From: Leishmania donovani
Lineage: Eukaryota; Euglenozoa; Kinetoplastea; Trypanosomatida; Trypanosomatidae
Reading direction: 5' to 3'
Assembly (NCBI RefSeq): GCF_000227135.1
Contig: NC_018257.1
Coordinates: forward strand, 751,777-815,776
DNA: 64,000 nucleotides
Positions 39,293-48,831 of the stretch are shown here, in pieces. The notes below the pieces were generated by a model. The model did not search any database. It saw only the letters and a list, made by a program, of their open reading frames with translations, and was not told the DNA's origin. Made by a program: the position numbers and the translations under genes. How positions within the stretch are numbered: position 1 is the stretch's first letter; each line of letters opens with the position of its first letter.

Positions 39293-39463
39293 TTAGTCTT
39301 TCTTGTCTTCGCATGAGTCCATCCATTTGTGCTTTCTCCAGTCCCACTTTACGACGTACGTGAAAGGGAGGCGGGAGAAGAGGGAGGCGTCGACAACGCC
39401 AAGCATGTCTTTGTTTTTCATTCTCTGTAAACGGCTCCATTCTTCACACAAGGCTCCCCACAT
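39293..39463 (-). CDS. candidate 56-residue microprotein
   Basis: The ATG at 39463 lies 8 bases after an AG that follows a T-run (39478-39484) on the - strand, a textbook spliced-leader acceptor. The 56 codons end in TAA. The protein is Trp-rich (W2, W9, W40, W42, W47) and charged, with no transmembrane helix: MWGALCEEWSRLQR at the start, GVVDASLFSRLPFTYVVKW in the middle and a Lys/Asp tail. Codons from residue 21 to 42 are strongly GC/C-ending, unlike the AT-rich surroundings. Its size and composition recall small accessory subunits of mitochondrial complexes or ribosomes in kinetoplastids, but I recognise no family. The alternative is a chance ORF: the same frame is open further upstream, but there it is Phe-rich and UTR-like. 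Confidence 0.5.
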   Translation of the reverse strand: MWGALCEEWSRLQRMKNKDMLGVVDASLFSRLPFTYVVKWDWRKHKWMDSCEDKKD

Positions 39464-40044
39464 CCCTTTCCCTGCGCAAAAAAACACATATACATACATA
39501 AACTTACAGAGACCGAAAAAAAAAACTAACACATCAAAGTCGGATGTAGCACTGAAATATCGGCAAGCAAAACAGAAATCAACAATCACATGCGTGAGAC
39601 CTAATAGGCGGGGAGGGAAAAGCAGCAGACAAAACAACAAAAACCCTCCGATTCGCTTAGGCGTTCTGGAAACCAGCATCATTGACTGCGATGAGATGTG
39701 TATATTCGGAGTACAGCACCTATGCTTGCCTGCATGCCACAATCACTGAAAACAGTGCTGATGAGCACACACGACACTTTCAGCCCTACCCACAGACCAC
39801 CGCACACGACTTTTTTAGGAGACATCCTTGTAAAGGATTCACACCTAGATACGCCTACTAGCGGTGCATGAGAGAGACGTGACAGAGATAACAAAACGTG
39901 AGGGAGCCTTACACGTCGTAAGTTTATGATAAAGGTCAAGTGAAAAAAAAAACATAACTACAACCGCGTCGCCCAAACCCTCAGCGATTGGAGAGGAGAA
40001 AGGCTTACTTATTTCTCAGAGTATTCGTTTTATGCCATCGGCCA
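39464..40044. other. intergenic region, A-rich
   Basis: About 580 bp, no gene besides the acceptor noted. It borders the repeat and gap complex beginning at 40045. Confidence 0.5.
39472..39484 (-). promoter_or_regulatory. probable trans-splice acceptor of the microprotein candidate
   Basis: On the - strand TTTTTTTGCGCAG: a pyrimidine run with AG at 39472-39473, giving an 8-nt 5' UTR. Confidence 0.5.
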
Positions 40045-40336
40045 TAAGGCTCAACGCCATTCTGCCCCACGACCCGGTCACGGGCCCCATGCGCCTGGTC
40101 CAAAGCAGCGCTAGACACGCGCAACGTACAGCAATGCGGCGACGCAGTCATCTGCGAGCACGGCCCCGGCATTAAACTCCACCCACCCCACGCGCCTCAG
40201 GCCTCCCGCCCTCCCACACACACACACACACACATATCAGTAGGCCAGTGCGAGGGGATCCGGGTGATAGGTTGCGCTCGAGCCAGGCTGACACTCTGCC
40301 CATCATGTGGATGGCACAAGCGTGTGCACGGTCGCC
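40045..40336 (+). repeat. SIDER-like repeat (family A), left of gap
   Basis: The first ~290 bp of a family-A copy, cut off by the N run at 40337. The stretch 40064-40336 is repeated almost perfectly at 40436-40708 beyond the gap (one visible change, gggcccc versus gggtccc). Confidence 0.7.
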
Positions 40337-40435
40337 NNNNNNNNNNNNNNNNNNNNNNNNNNNNNNNNNNNNNNNNNNNNNNNNNNNNNNNNNNNNNNNN
40401 NNNNNNNNNNNNNNNNNNNNNNNNNNNNNNNNNNN
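40337..40435. other. assembly gap (99 N)
   Basis: Run of N inside a family-A repeat. The flanks overlap in content, so the real distance is unknown and may be zero or negative. Confidence 0.98.
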
Positions 40436-40965
40436 TGCCCCACGACCCGGTCACGGGTCCCATGCGCCTGGTCCAAAGCAGCGCTAGACACGCGCAACGT
40501 ACAGCAATGCGGCGACGCAGTCATCTGCGAGCACGGCCCCGGCATTAAACTCCACCCACCCCACGCGCCTCAGGCCTCCCGCCCTCCCACACACACACAC
40601 ACACACATATCAGTAGGCCAGTGCGAGGGGATCCGGGTGATAGGTTGCGCTCGAGCCAGGCTGACACTCTGCCCATCATGTGGATGGCACAAGCGTGTGC
40701 ACGGTCGCCGCTCGCTCCAGCAGAACACTGTCCATCACCTGGCCGCCGACATCAGCAGCAATACATCGCTCCGGCCTCCCTACGCCGCCGGCACTTGGAC
40801 CCTGTCAACACCAGACGTGGCTTGGGATCGGCAGGGGATACATAGGGGCGGGGGAGGATGCCTGAGTTCTCTTCCCCCGCAGAGTCCGTGCACCACTGGG
40901 AACCCTGAGGATACGACACACGGAGATGTGCCTCGTTCTCGGGGTGCGAGAGAAGCATGAAAAGA
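40436..40965 (+). repeat. SIDER-like repeat (family A), right of gap
   Basis: About 530 bp, near full-length, with internal (CA)n at about 40589-40607 and the common end near ggagatgtgcctc, then an A-rich stretch. May be the same physical copy as 40045-40336. Confidence 0.7.
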
Positions 40966-41666
40966 AAAGCTCCAGTTACGGCCGAAGTCTTTTCTTCACG
41001 GCAGCGAAGGTGTTACCTACAGAGTCCACATAAAGACGTACGCAAGCCGCTACACCGACACCTTCGTGCCATGCATCGGCGAATTGAAACAACGGCAGAG
41101 AGCGACACGCAAAGATGCGAGCGAAGAGGCGTAGAGGAGGGCGATAACAACAGCAGCACCGGCAGGGGTAAGAGCAGTATCAAGAGGCAGGGATGTGAGT
41201 GGAAAAAGACGATAACAAATGAAGACACCATGTTGGAAATATGCCGAAGACCGTCAAAGATAAAAGAAGACAAGAACAGTTTTCAACACTGGATACCGCC
41301 GCCGACGCCACATTCCACACGCACATAGCTAGCAGCCGAGGGCAACGATGCAAACGGCGAAACCCATAATAATAATGAGACACAGAGCGGTAGAGATGCG
41401 GACTTGGTGCAGTACACGTGCACTACAGGGAAAGAGAAGTGAACACACACGAACGCCGTCGGTGAAAACACACGAGCACCTACATGAAAACCAAATAAAA
41501 AACACCCACACGCAATGATAGAAGGGCCAACTAAACACACTCCCCCACCCACACACAAATCGCAAAAAACAATGAGCCATAGAATCAACGAATCACAATG
41601 ACTACGTCGGCATACCGCAAAGAGAACAGGATATAACGCTTGGACACATCTCCGCAGCATACACAC
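40966..41666. other. intergenic region
   Basis: About 700 bp between repeats; A-rich on +, no gene supported. Several poly-purine tracts. Confidence 0.5.
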
Positions 41667-41855
41667 ACAAAAAGCATTTTCTCCTCTCCACGTGTCCAAT
41701 ACCATCACAAGTAAATCAGCAAGCACACGCATACCACGGCCACAGCTGTCCACCTACCCTTGTAGGAATGCAGCTGAATCCTGGTCGTCTAGGACGATCT
41801 GTCCTGCCGTTGCGTCCGGTCAAGCGTGTGGCGGGATGTGCTTGACCATCCGCAT
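41667..41855. repeat. 189-bp direct repeat, left copy at gap
   Basis: Identical by eye to 41955-42143 on the other side of the N run. It starts at acaaaaagcattttctcc and ends at gaccatccgcat. Confidence 0.85.
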
Positions 41856-41954
41856 NNNNNNNNNNNNNNNNNNNNNNNNNNNNNNNNNNNNNNNNNNNNN
41901 NNNNNNNNNNNNNNNNNNNNNNNNNNNNNNNNNNNNNNNNNNNNNNNNNNNNNN
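41856..41954. other. assembly gap (99 N)
   Basis: N run flanked by perfect 189-bp direct repeats, the hallmark of two contig ends that were not merged. Confidence 0.98.
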
Positions 41955-42143
41955 ACAAAAAGCATTTTCTCCTCTCCACGTGTCCAATACCATCACAAGT
42001 AAATCAGCAAGCACACGCATACCACGGCCACAGCTGTCCACCTACCCTTGTAGGAATGCAGCTGAATCCTGGTCGTCTAGGACGATCTGTCCTGCCGTTG
42101 CGTCCGGTCAAGCGTGTGGCGGGATGTGCTTGACCATCCGCAT
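41955..42143. repeat. 189-bp direct repeat, right copy at gap
   Basis: Second copy of 41667-41855; it continues without break into the GC-rich segment at 42144. Confidence 0.85.
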
Positions 42144-42566
42144 CACTCCTGCACCATACGTGCTGCCCGATCGGCGCCACACGGAGACATGGGTGGGCTG
42201 CACACCTTGGATCCCCAGGCGGGCCGCGTCCAGGGACGTGCTCCAGCGCGGAGGCGATGGCGTCTGTCGTGCAGCTAGCAGGAGGTGGCCTAGGCGCATG
42301 CAGGGCGAGATCAAAGAGGAAGTTGATCAGCCTCAGGTCATGACCCTCTGCACACCCGGCCTGTATGCCATGCCTCGCCCTGAGTCACCTCAAGCCGCGG
42401 CATCCCACAACGTGGTGTGCTGACTCTCCGCATCGAGGTGTGAAGGATCCGATGGTGCAACTCGGGGTGCGCTCGCCATGCTTCCGGAATCTACGCCTCA
42501 TCAGCCAATCCCGGTCGGATGTGGGAGATGCCGCGCGCTTCGGACGCACGCACTGCGGCGTTCATT

Positions 42567-42567
<1 letters not shown>
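42144..42567. other. GC-rich non-coding segment next to retroelement
   Basis: About 420 bp, clearly richer in GC than its surroundings and without a sound ORF. It abuts the poly-T tract of the retroelement and may be part of a second decayed element or its insertion target. Confidence 0.4.
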
Positions 42568-42598
<31 letters not shown>

Positions 42599-44460
42599 CA
42601 ATCTTGTTACTTTGGCCTCTGGATGTCTTGTTTAGATGTGACAAACCGTACCAGCTGTGCTTGGCAGCGCGTACGCATAATGCTCAAATTTCTGTATCCT
42701 GAGGCCTGCTTCACAACGGCGTTGTTGTACGATGAGGAGGGCTGCCTCTTTCATCAACCATATCCGTAGATCTCACAGGGTGGCGTGTGTGGATGGCTTG
42801 CCCGCGCGTGCCCCTACATCTGGGACGCTGCTATGAGTCTGGGACGGCAGTGGGATTCCACCCTCTCCAGAATCCGCTCACCTCTGACAGGAGCGGGTGT
42901 GCCAGGCGGAGGAGGCCCGTCGATAGACATGTGCCTGTGCACAATAAGCTCACAGCTTGTCTCTATGTGTTTTTTTGGGATGGGTAGTGAGACAGCGGGC
43001 AGAGGCAGACACCCGAGAGGGGGCTGGGGAAGCCCATGCTGCGCGAGTGAGGTGTGCGTAGTAGGGAAACCGCGCGCAAGATCGTGGCGTGAAATGAGGC
43101 GTGCTTCGAGCGCCGGGTGACCCGCGAATGCCGCGGAGCACACCGAGCACATCGCCTCGTGAGACGTCATCGCAGGAAAAGCTAGGAGGGGTGGGACTAC
43201 CACCATTCTAGCGCAGTAGCAGGCAGCACCTGTGCCCAGATGCGTCACCACATACAATCTCTCACCGCTGCAGGGCCTGTGCTGAGCGCCACAGCTTCGC
43301 TGCTTCGCACCCAGCGTGGTAGCTGCAAGCAAGGAGGCCGCAGCCCTTTGCCGCTGCACCCATGAGTGCAGTATTATCATGGAGCACCGCTGCCGCTCCT
43401 GGCTTGATGTCGATTTGTACCGGGCCATCTGCCCACAGCGGGCAGGGATGGGGAGGGCGGACGCGTTGAAGTGCGAGCGACCGCTGCGCATGAAGTACGT
43501 GACTGCGTGCTGGGCCCCGAAGGGGTCGGTGACTGCGTACACCCGTATGGGAGCTGCCGAAGGGCCGTGACAAACAGCTTCATCCTGCGTGTGTAGCTCC
43601 CGTTCCAAATCCGCAGGGTAGCCTCCTGGCGTGAGTGCGTGCTTCGCTTAGAGGGGGCACTCAACGCCACGAAGTGCTCCAGTGACCGATGCTCCTCTCT
43701 CCAGAGGGCGTACAGAGTGCGAGGTCGTCGGCTAAGGAGGCGTGGTGCAGTCCGCGTCTCCTGTTCATCTCCACTTTCAGCGAGCCCACGGCACTGATGA
43801 AGAAAAGAGGCCCTATGGCTGATCCTTGTGGGGTTCCGCATGCACACCCTGGCCGTCATCGACTCCCTCTTGCGGAAGCGAGCACAGCCGCGACGATTGT
43901 CGGAGAATTCCGTGATTCAGCGAGTATGATACGGGTCTACGCCAAACTTCTTCACTGGCGTTGTGAGAGCGCCGTGATCGGCGGAACTACACGCACGCGA
44001 GCGTGAAGTCTGCAAACACTGCTCCTACCTTGCAACCCTGCTGGGGTTGCACTACTTTGTGAAGCAGTAGGTCCAGGGGGCTCCAGTGGAGTGCTGAGGA
44101 CGCCAACCAGACGACTGTGGTAGAAGCCCGTCTTCCAGATCGTCGAGCAGTCGTCGCGAGACCGTTTCCCCGAGTAACTAGCGCAACTTGCTGGTCCGCG
44201 GCACAGGGGCCGCAAGACGCGAGTCCACCGTCCACCTTGTCCAGCCTGAGGAGGGCCCTTATGAGCGCCTCTTTCCATGCAGCAGCGACAGGGCCGGTAC
44301 CGACGCCCTTCTTGTCGATAGCAGCGCTCCTTTGCACTACATCGTGAGGAAGCCGAAACTCTCATAGGCAATTTTCTCCAGTCCCCGCGCGGAGCCGCAG
44401 TGGAATTCACGAAGTGCCATCTCTACCTTACCCACCTTGAAGGATTTGGAAACCGTGAGG
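42568..44460 (-). mobile_element. degenerate ingi/L1Tc-type non-LTR retrotransposon (DIRE-like)
   Basis: On the - strand three reverse-transcriptase boxes occur in order, in different or interrupted frames. Box A remnant GAVFADFTLAC is at about 44005-44036, box B GTPQGSAIGPLFF at about 43806-43844, and box C LADDLALC at about 43709-43732 (canonical YADD here LADD). The frame breaks soon after box C. Further downstream (about 43130-43190) CSVCSAAFAGHPALEARLISRH resembles the C-terminal CCHH zinc finger of ingi/L1Tc. A 31-base T run on + (42568-42598) is the poly(A) tail on the element strand. The 5' end is unclear; about 1.9 kb remain of an expected ~5 kb. Multiple stops and frameshifts make it inactive. 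It has the same orientation as the gene cluster. Confidence 0.82.
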
Positions 44461-44522
44461 CTCCAGAACAGCAAAAAAAAATCGAAAAATGCAATGGCGT
44501 TACAGGCCGCTTCCTCCCCACC

Positions 44523-45092
44523 GTGTCTATTTTCTGTAATAGGGCATGAAGCTCAACGCCACTCTGCCCCACGACCGGCCCTGCCACGGGCCCCATGCGC
44601 CTGGTCCAAAGCAGCGCTAGACACGCGCAACGTACAGCAATGCGGCGACGCAGTCATCTGCGAGCACGGCCCCGGCATTAAACTCCACCCACCCCACGCG
44701 CCTCAGGCCTCCCGCCCTCCCACACACACACACACACACACATATCAGTAGGCCAGTGCGAGGGGATCCGGGTGATAGGTTGCGCTCGAGCCAGGCTGAC
44801 ACTCTGCCCATCATGTGGATGGCACAAGCGTGTGCACGGTCGCCGCTCGCTCCAGCAGAACACTGTCCATCACCTGGCCGCCGACATCAGCAGCAATACA
44901 TCGCTCCGGCCTCCATACGCCGCCGGCACTTGGACCCTGTCAACACCAGACGTGGCTTGGGATCGGCAGGGGATACATAGGGGCGGGGGAGGCTGCCTGA
45001 GTTCTCTTCCCCCGCAGAGTCCGTGCACCACTGGGGACCCTGAGGATACGACGCACGGAGATGTCCCTCTTCATCAGGGAGGCGATCAGGAA
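44523..45092 (+). repeat. SIDER-like repeat (family A), near full-length
   Basis: About 570 bp, starting gtgtctattttctgtaatag as at 34303 and ending around gatgtccctcttcatcaggg, followed by ggcgatcaggaag shared with the 34.3-kb copy. Differs from the others by a few substitutions and a small change near 44574-44586. It is the next element after the DIRE, about 60 bp from it. Confidence 0.68.
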
Positions 45093-47319
45093 GGGGAGAA
45101 AAGCCGTTGTGGTACGAAACGGTACCTTTTTTTATTTCTCTCTCATAAAACGGGCAGTTCAATGCGCCAGTCACGGGCGCCGTTATGTCGAATTTCATGT
45201 AGCCGTCGAGGAGGGGCACACTGCTCGTCTCGACGGCAAGATTCACCTGACAGCGGAAGCGAGGAAGATACTCAAGACATCCAAAGGGCGAGTCAACAGC
45301 GATGCACACAACGCGAAGAAGTGTTGGGCATTCTCTTTCGTTTTTTGCTGCTGTTTGCGGGGCTCTGGTCCTTCTCTCTGCACGAGATGCGCCATTCCCT
45401 TGCTTCTCCTTCCGTGCCCCGTTTGGTTTATACATATATATATGTATTCGTTTAGAAAATGTCATATATGAATTGCGTCTTTCTCACCTGTGCGCCGATG
45501 AATCGCCCCGTTCGGTACCCGCCAGTTCCCGCGGAGAAGAGCCTCCCCTCCGCGGACGCGAATGGGCAGCACCCCCGGCGCCGTCATCTGGAAAAGAAGG
45601 AACACGTGCGCACAGCTGCTCGTGCTCGCAGCTCCTTGTAGCAATACGCTAGAGACGGTCGTCGATAACTCCGCGTCTCACGCTCTCAGACATGAAGACA
45701 CATCCATCCACCACACGCAAACAAACCTGTGCGGCAACAGCATGGCAGCGTAGAAATCGACAAGCGAAAAAGAGAAGGTGATGTGCAGCAGAAGCACAAT
45801 CATCGCGACCTACACTTTTCCATCCGCAAAGGTGCCCGTGCAAGGGGTGCGATGCGCTCTTGTGGGCTTCAGGTGGACGCGTGGGGTCATGGAGGCATAA
45901 CAAAGATATTTGCAAGACAAGAAAGAAAGGGAGCTGGAAGGAGAAAAAACAAACACAAAAACAAACAAACAAAAAAAAAGAACGAGCAGTCAGTGACCGA
46001 ATGGGAGCAAAGAAGAGGGACGAGGAGAGAAGAAAAGTGCAAGACAACATCATGCGGGGCCGCAGATGCATTGTTGTGTACGCGTTTCTTCACGGCATTA
46101 CTCACTCTGCACCCATTTCTCAACGTCTACTCAGAGCAGATGCACGATCGACCACAGTGTGTGTGTGGAGGGGAGGGGGGGGATCGAAAGGGAGAGGAAG
46201 AGTGAAAGGCAACGCAAAGAAAGCAAACAAAACCAGAGAAAGACAAAAAGAAAGCAAAGGAACACAAAGAGGAGGAGAGACGGCGTGCCGTAAGGAATGT
46301 GACTGAGAGCGAGAATCATGAGGAGGCGAGCCAACGTAAAGCACTGAAAAAAAAGGCAGAATGAACATTTAAGAGCGTCAGACTAATAACGATGAGACAA
46401 CGCTTCACGGCAGGGGCGGAGCTTCACTGACACATAGAGGAAAGAGCCACAGGAGAAAAAGAAGGCATGCGGATAGCGAAGCGTTTTTCTTAAGAGGATT
46501 CTTCCGTGATCTCAAAGGATAGATGTTAGAGGGGCTCTAGGAGGTTTGGAGGGGGGAGTGCGGGGAGTCGAAAATATGGCGAGGCGGAAAAAAATCAAAG
46601 GAACAAAGAGATGCCATCGGAGAAGCTCGAAGTAGACACACACACACAAGTAGAATATGCCGCTTTCATGAGTTTCTTGTTTCCTGTCGGAGAAGGCAGT
46701 GGAGGTAAGACACACCTTATAACTTCTTCACACTACCAAGCAGCGCACAAAGAAAAACAAAAAAGGAGTTGTATACAAATAAGTTGAAGCGCTCGTGCAT
46801 TTTTGCGTTTGTTCACAGTTTGGCTTCTCCTCATCCCCTTTCACCTGTTCGTGCGCTGTAGTCTCTCGCCTCCCTCCCTCCGTCTGCCTACCTAGGAGTT
46901 CGGTTACACACCGTAGAAAGCAGTCGGCGACGGTCACGCCGGCATACAGGTTTCTTTCCAAATCCGTTTCGGCACTTTTCACCACATTTCTATTCCTTCC
47001 TCTTTACACGGTGGGTGCCTACTATGTTTTGTTCTGTCACCCCGGGCAGGACCGCGTATCGTCGTTGGTTTGCGCTGTAAACAGGCATTTCTGTCCGCAT
47101 GCGTGCTCGATGCTCACCCTGGCCCTTTCTCTTTGTCGTCCCCCTTCACCTGGGCTTGCCTTCTCCACGCCACACGCATACCCATACGGTTTCTTTTCCC
47201 TCTCGCGTGCGCGCGTCACGGGATACGTTACTGCCCCCTTTTGTGCACGCAGGTGTGGGTAATCATCGTGCTTATGTTGTTTTCTGCACTTTTTTTGTCG
47301 GTACTTTTTGTTTGCGACG
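45093..47319. other. long intergenic region
   Basis: About 2.2 kb. A coding-like stretch lies at about 45150-45330, open in two opposite frames with no motif; I do not call it a gene. Elsewhere the DNA is A/G-rich on + (45770-46760) and T/C-rich at 46800-47320. No RNA gene recognised. Confidence 0.45.
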
Positions 47320-48831
47320 TTACTGGCTTAGGTCGTTGAGGCTCGCTGGTGCGGCCAGATATGCGTTGTTCCCGCGGCTGGCAAAGTGGTTATTCGCGAC
47401 GCCTATGCCCGGCCCCGGCGGGTGGAGCGCCACCGGCGAGCTGTGAAGGTGATGCGACGCCCCAAAATGCATGTTCACGAGCGGCGCTGTGGGATACGCA
47501 ATGGAGGAAACTAAAGGGGTGCTGGGCCCAGTTGAGTTGTGCGTCGAGGACACCGGCGTGACCGGCGCGTACGGGTTGTGACGGTAGCTGCCGCTTGTGC
47601 TCAAGTTGCTGCTGCGACGTACCGGCGTCATGGGCGCGTGCCCGCTCGCGTCCAGCATCCCGTTACTGCCGGTACCGAGGCCGTTGGCGAGGGCCCCAGA
47701 GTTCTCCATTTCCGGGCCAAAGCTAAAGTTCAGTGGTGTGCCAGGAGAGCTGCGGCTCGGTGTCTGGTCAAGGCCGCCGTAGTGGGTGAAGCTGTTGCCG
47801 AAGTTGTTTGCGCTTGTGGGGTTAAAAGTAACGTTGAGGAAGGACCCCGAGCTGGGAGTGGGAGATTGCTGGGGCTGGCCGGACACCGCCTGCGTCGGCT
47901 GTAGCGTGGACGGTGCCAGCATCGACGACGCCGGCGGCGCTGCGGGCTGGCCCATTCCTGGCGGTGGGCCGCCGCCTCCATGACGGCCAGGGGCAAAGTG
48001 GTGGGAAATGCTGGCGAAAGTCGGCGGGTGCAGCGAGGCGCTGGTGCCCTCCATGTGCATATCAGAGGCGGAGTAGGAGTTTGCGAGGGTGCTCCCGGTG
48101 CGGCTGTGGCCAGGGCTGGTACGGATCGGCAGGGGGGGCGGCGGCGGCGGCGGCGGCAGTGGCGCGTTTTGGATCTGGACAGCAAATCCCTTGTTGCTGT
48201 CGAGAGCGGCCGTTGGAGACCCGAAGTTGTGTATCGTATCGAGGTGCTGCTGTTCCGCCTGCTGTTGCTCGCGCCGACGACGACGCTCCCGCTTCGTCTC
48301 TTCGGAGTCGGCGTACTTGGCCAAGATGGCAACCGACGTATTGAAGTAGGTGCGGTTACCGTGCAAACACATCAGGGCACGCTTGGCGGATTCGACGCTG
48401 TCGAACTCGGCATAGACTACCCAGACGCTACCGCCGAAGTTGTCCTCGCGCATGGCGCAGTAGGTGAGCGGACCGAAACCGCGCAGAAACTGTTCCACCT
48501 CCGCCTGCGACAGCTTCAGCGGGATATTGCGCACGTAGAGGGCGTTGCTTTCCTCCATGGCGACCTTGCCATCGTGCTTCGACGGGAAGATGCAGAGATT
48601 AAAATTGTGGCCGTGCAGTGTGACATGGGTCTTGTTCAGCTTCTCGTACGCCGTGCGACCGGCGTCCTCAGAGGCGAACAGCACGAACCCGAAGCCTTTG
48701 CTCTTGCCCGTTGTGGCGTCCAGCATTACCTTGGCGCCGGTGGGGTTGTACTGGACAAAAATTTGCTCTAGGTCGGCGTCAGTGAGGTTGCGTGGCAGCT
48801 TCGCCACAAAGAGGTTCTGTAGGCTAGTCAT
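47320..48831 (-). CDS. RNA-binding protein with two RRM domains (paralogue 1)
   Basis: A 503-residue protein starting at ATG 48831. RRM1 spans about residues 6-83, with RNP2 NLFVAKLP and RNP1 SKGFGFVLF. RRM2 spans about 97-172, with RNP2 ALYVRNIP and a degenerate RNP1 around VWVVYAEF. A basic Arg/Gln segment (EETKRERRRRREQQQAEQQ) follows at about 177-195, then a poly-Pro run at about 225-233. The remaining 260 residues are low-complexity (Ser, Thr, Asn, Gly, Pro), with repeated APMTPV/APVTPV and NFSFGP/NVTFNP-like motifs. This is the usual build of trypanosomatid mRNA regulators: two RRMs plus a prion-like tail. Its paralogue lies next on the same strand at 55172-56680 and shares the opening LQNLFVAKLPRN. 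It probably binds mRNA UTRs; the target is unknown. Confidence 0.93.
   Translation of the reverse strand: MTSLQNLFVAKLPRNLTDADLEQIFVQYNPTGAKVMLDATTGKSKGFGFVLFASEDAGRTAYEKLNKTHVTLHGHNFNLCIFPSKHDGKVAMEESNALYVRNIPLKLSQAEVEQFLRGFGPLTYCAMREDNFGGSVWVVYAEFDSVESAKRALMCLHGNRTYFNTSVAILAKYADSEETKRERRRRREQQQAEQQHLDTIHNFGSPTAALDSNKGFAVQIQNAPLPPPPPPPPLPIRTSPGHSRTGSTLANSYSASDMHMEGTSASLHPPTFASISHHFAPGRHGGGGPPPGMGQPAAPPASSMLAPSTLQPTQAVSGQPQQSPTPSSGSFLNVTFNPTSANNFGNSFTHYGGLDQTPSRSSPGTPLNFSFGPEMENSGALANGLGTGSNGMLDASGHAPMTPVRRSSNLSTSGSYRHNPYAPVTPVSSTHNSTGPSTPLVSSIAYPTAPLVNMHFGASHHLHSSPVALHPPGPGIGVANNHFASRGNNAYLAAPASLNDLSQ

Noticed and set aside
46728..46985. 85-codon frame on - beginning VVKSAETDLERNLYAGVT
   Set aside because: Reads somewhat protein-like, but there is no ATG in the frame (it opens with GTG GTG) and the end is Phe-rich UTR-like.
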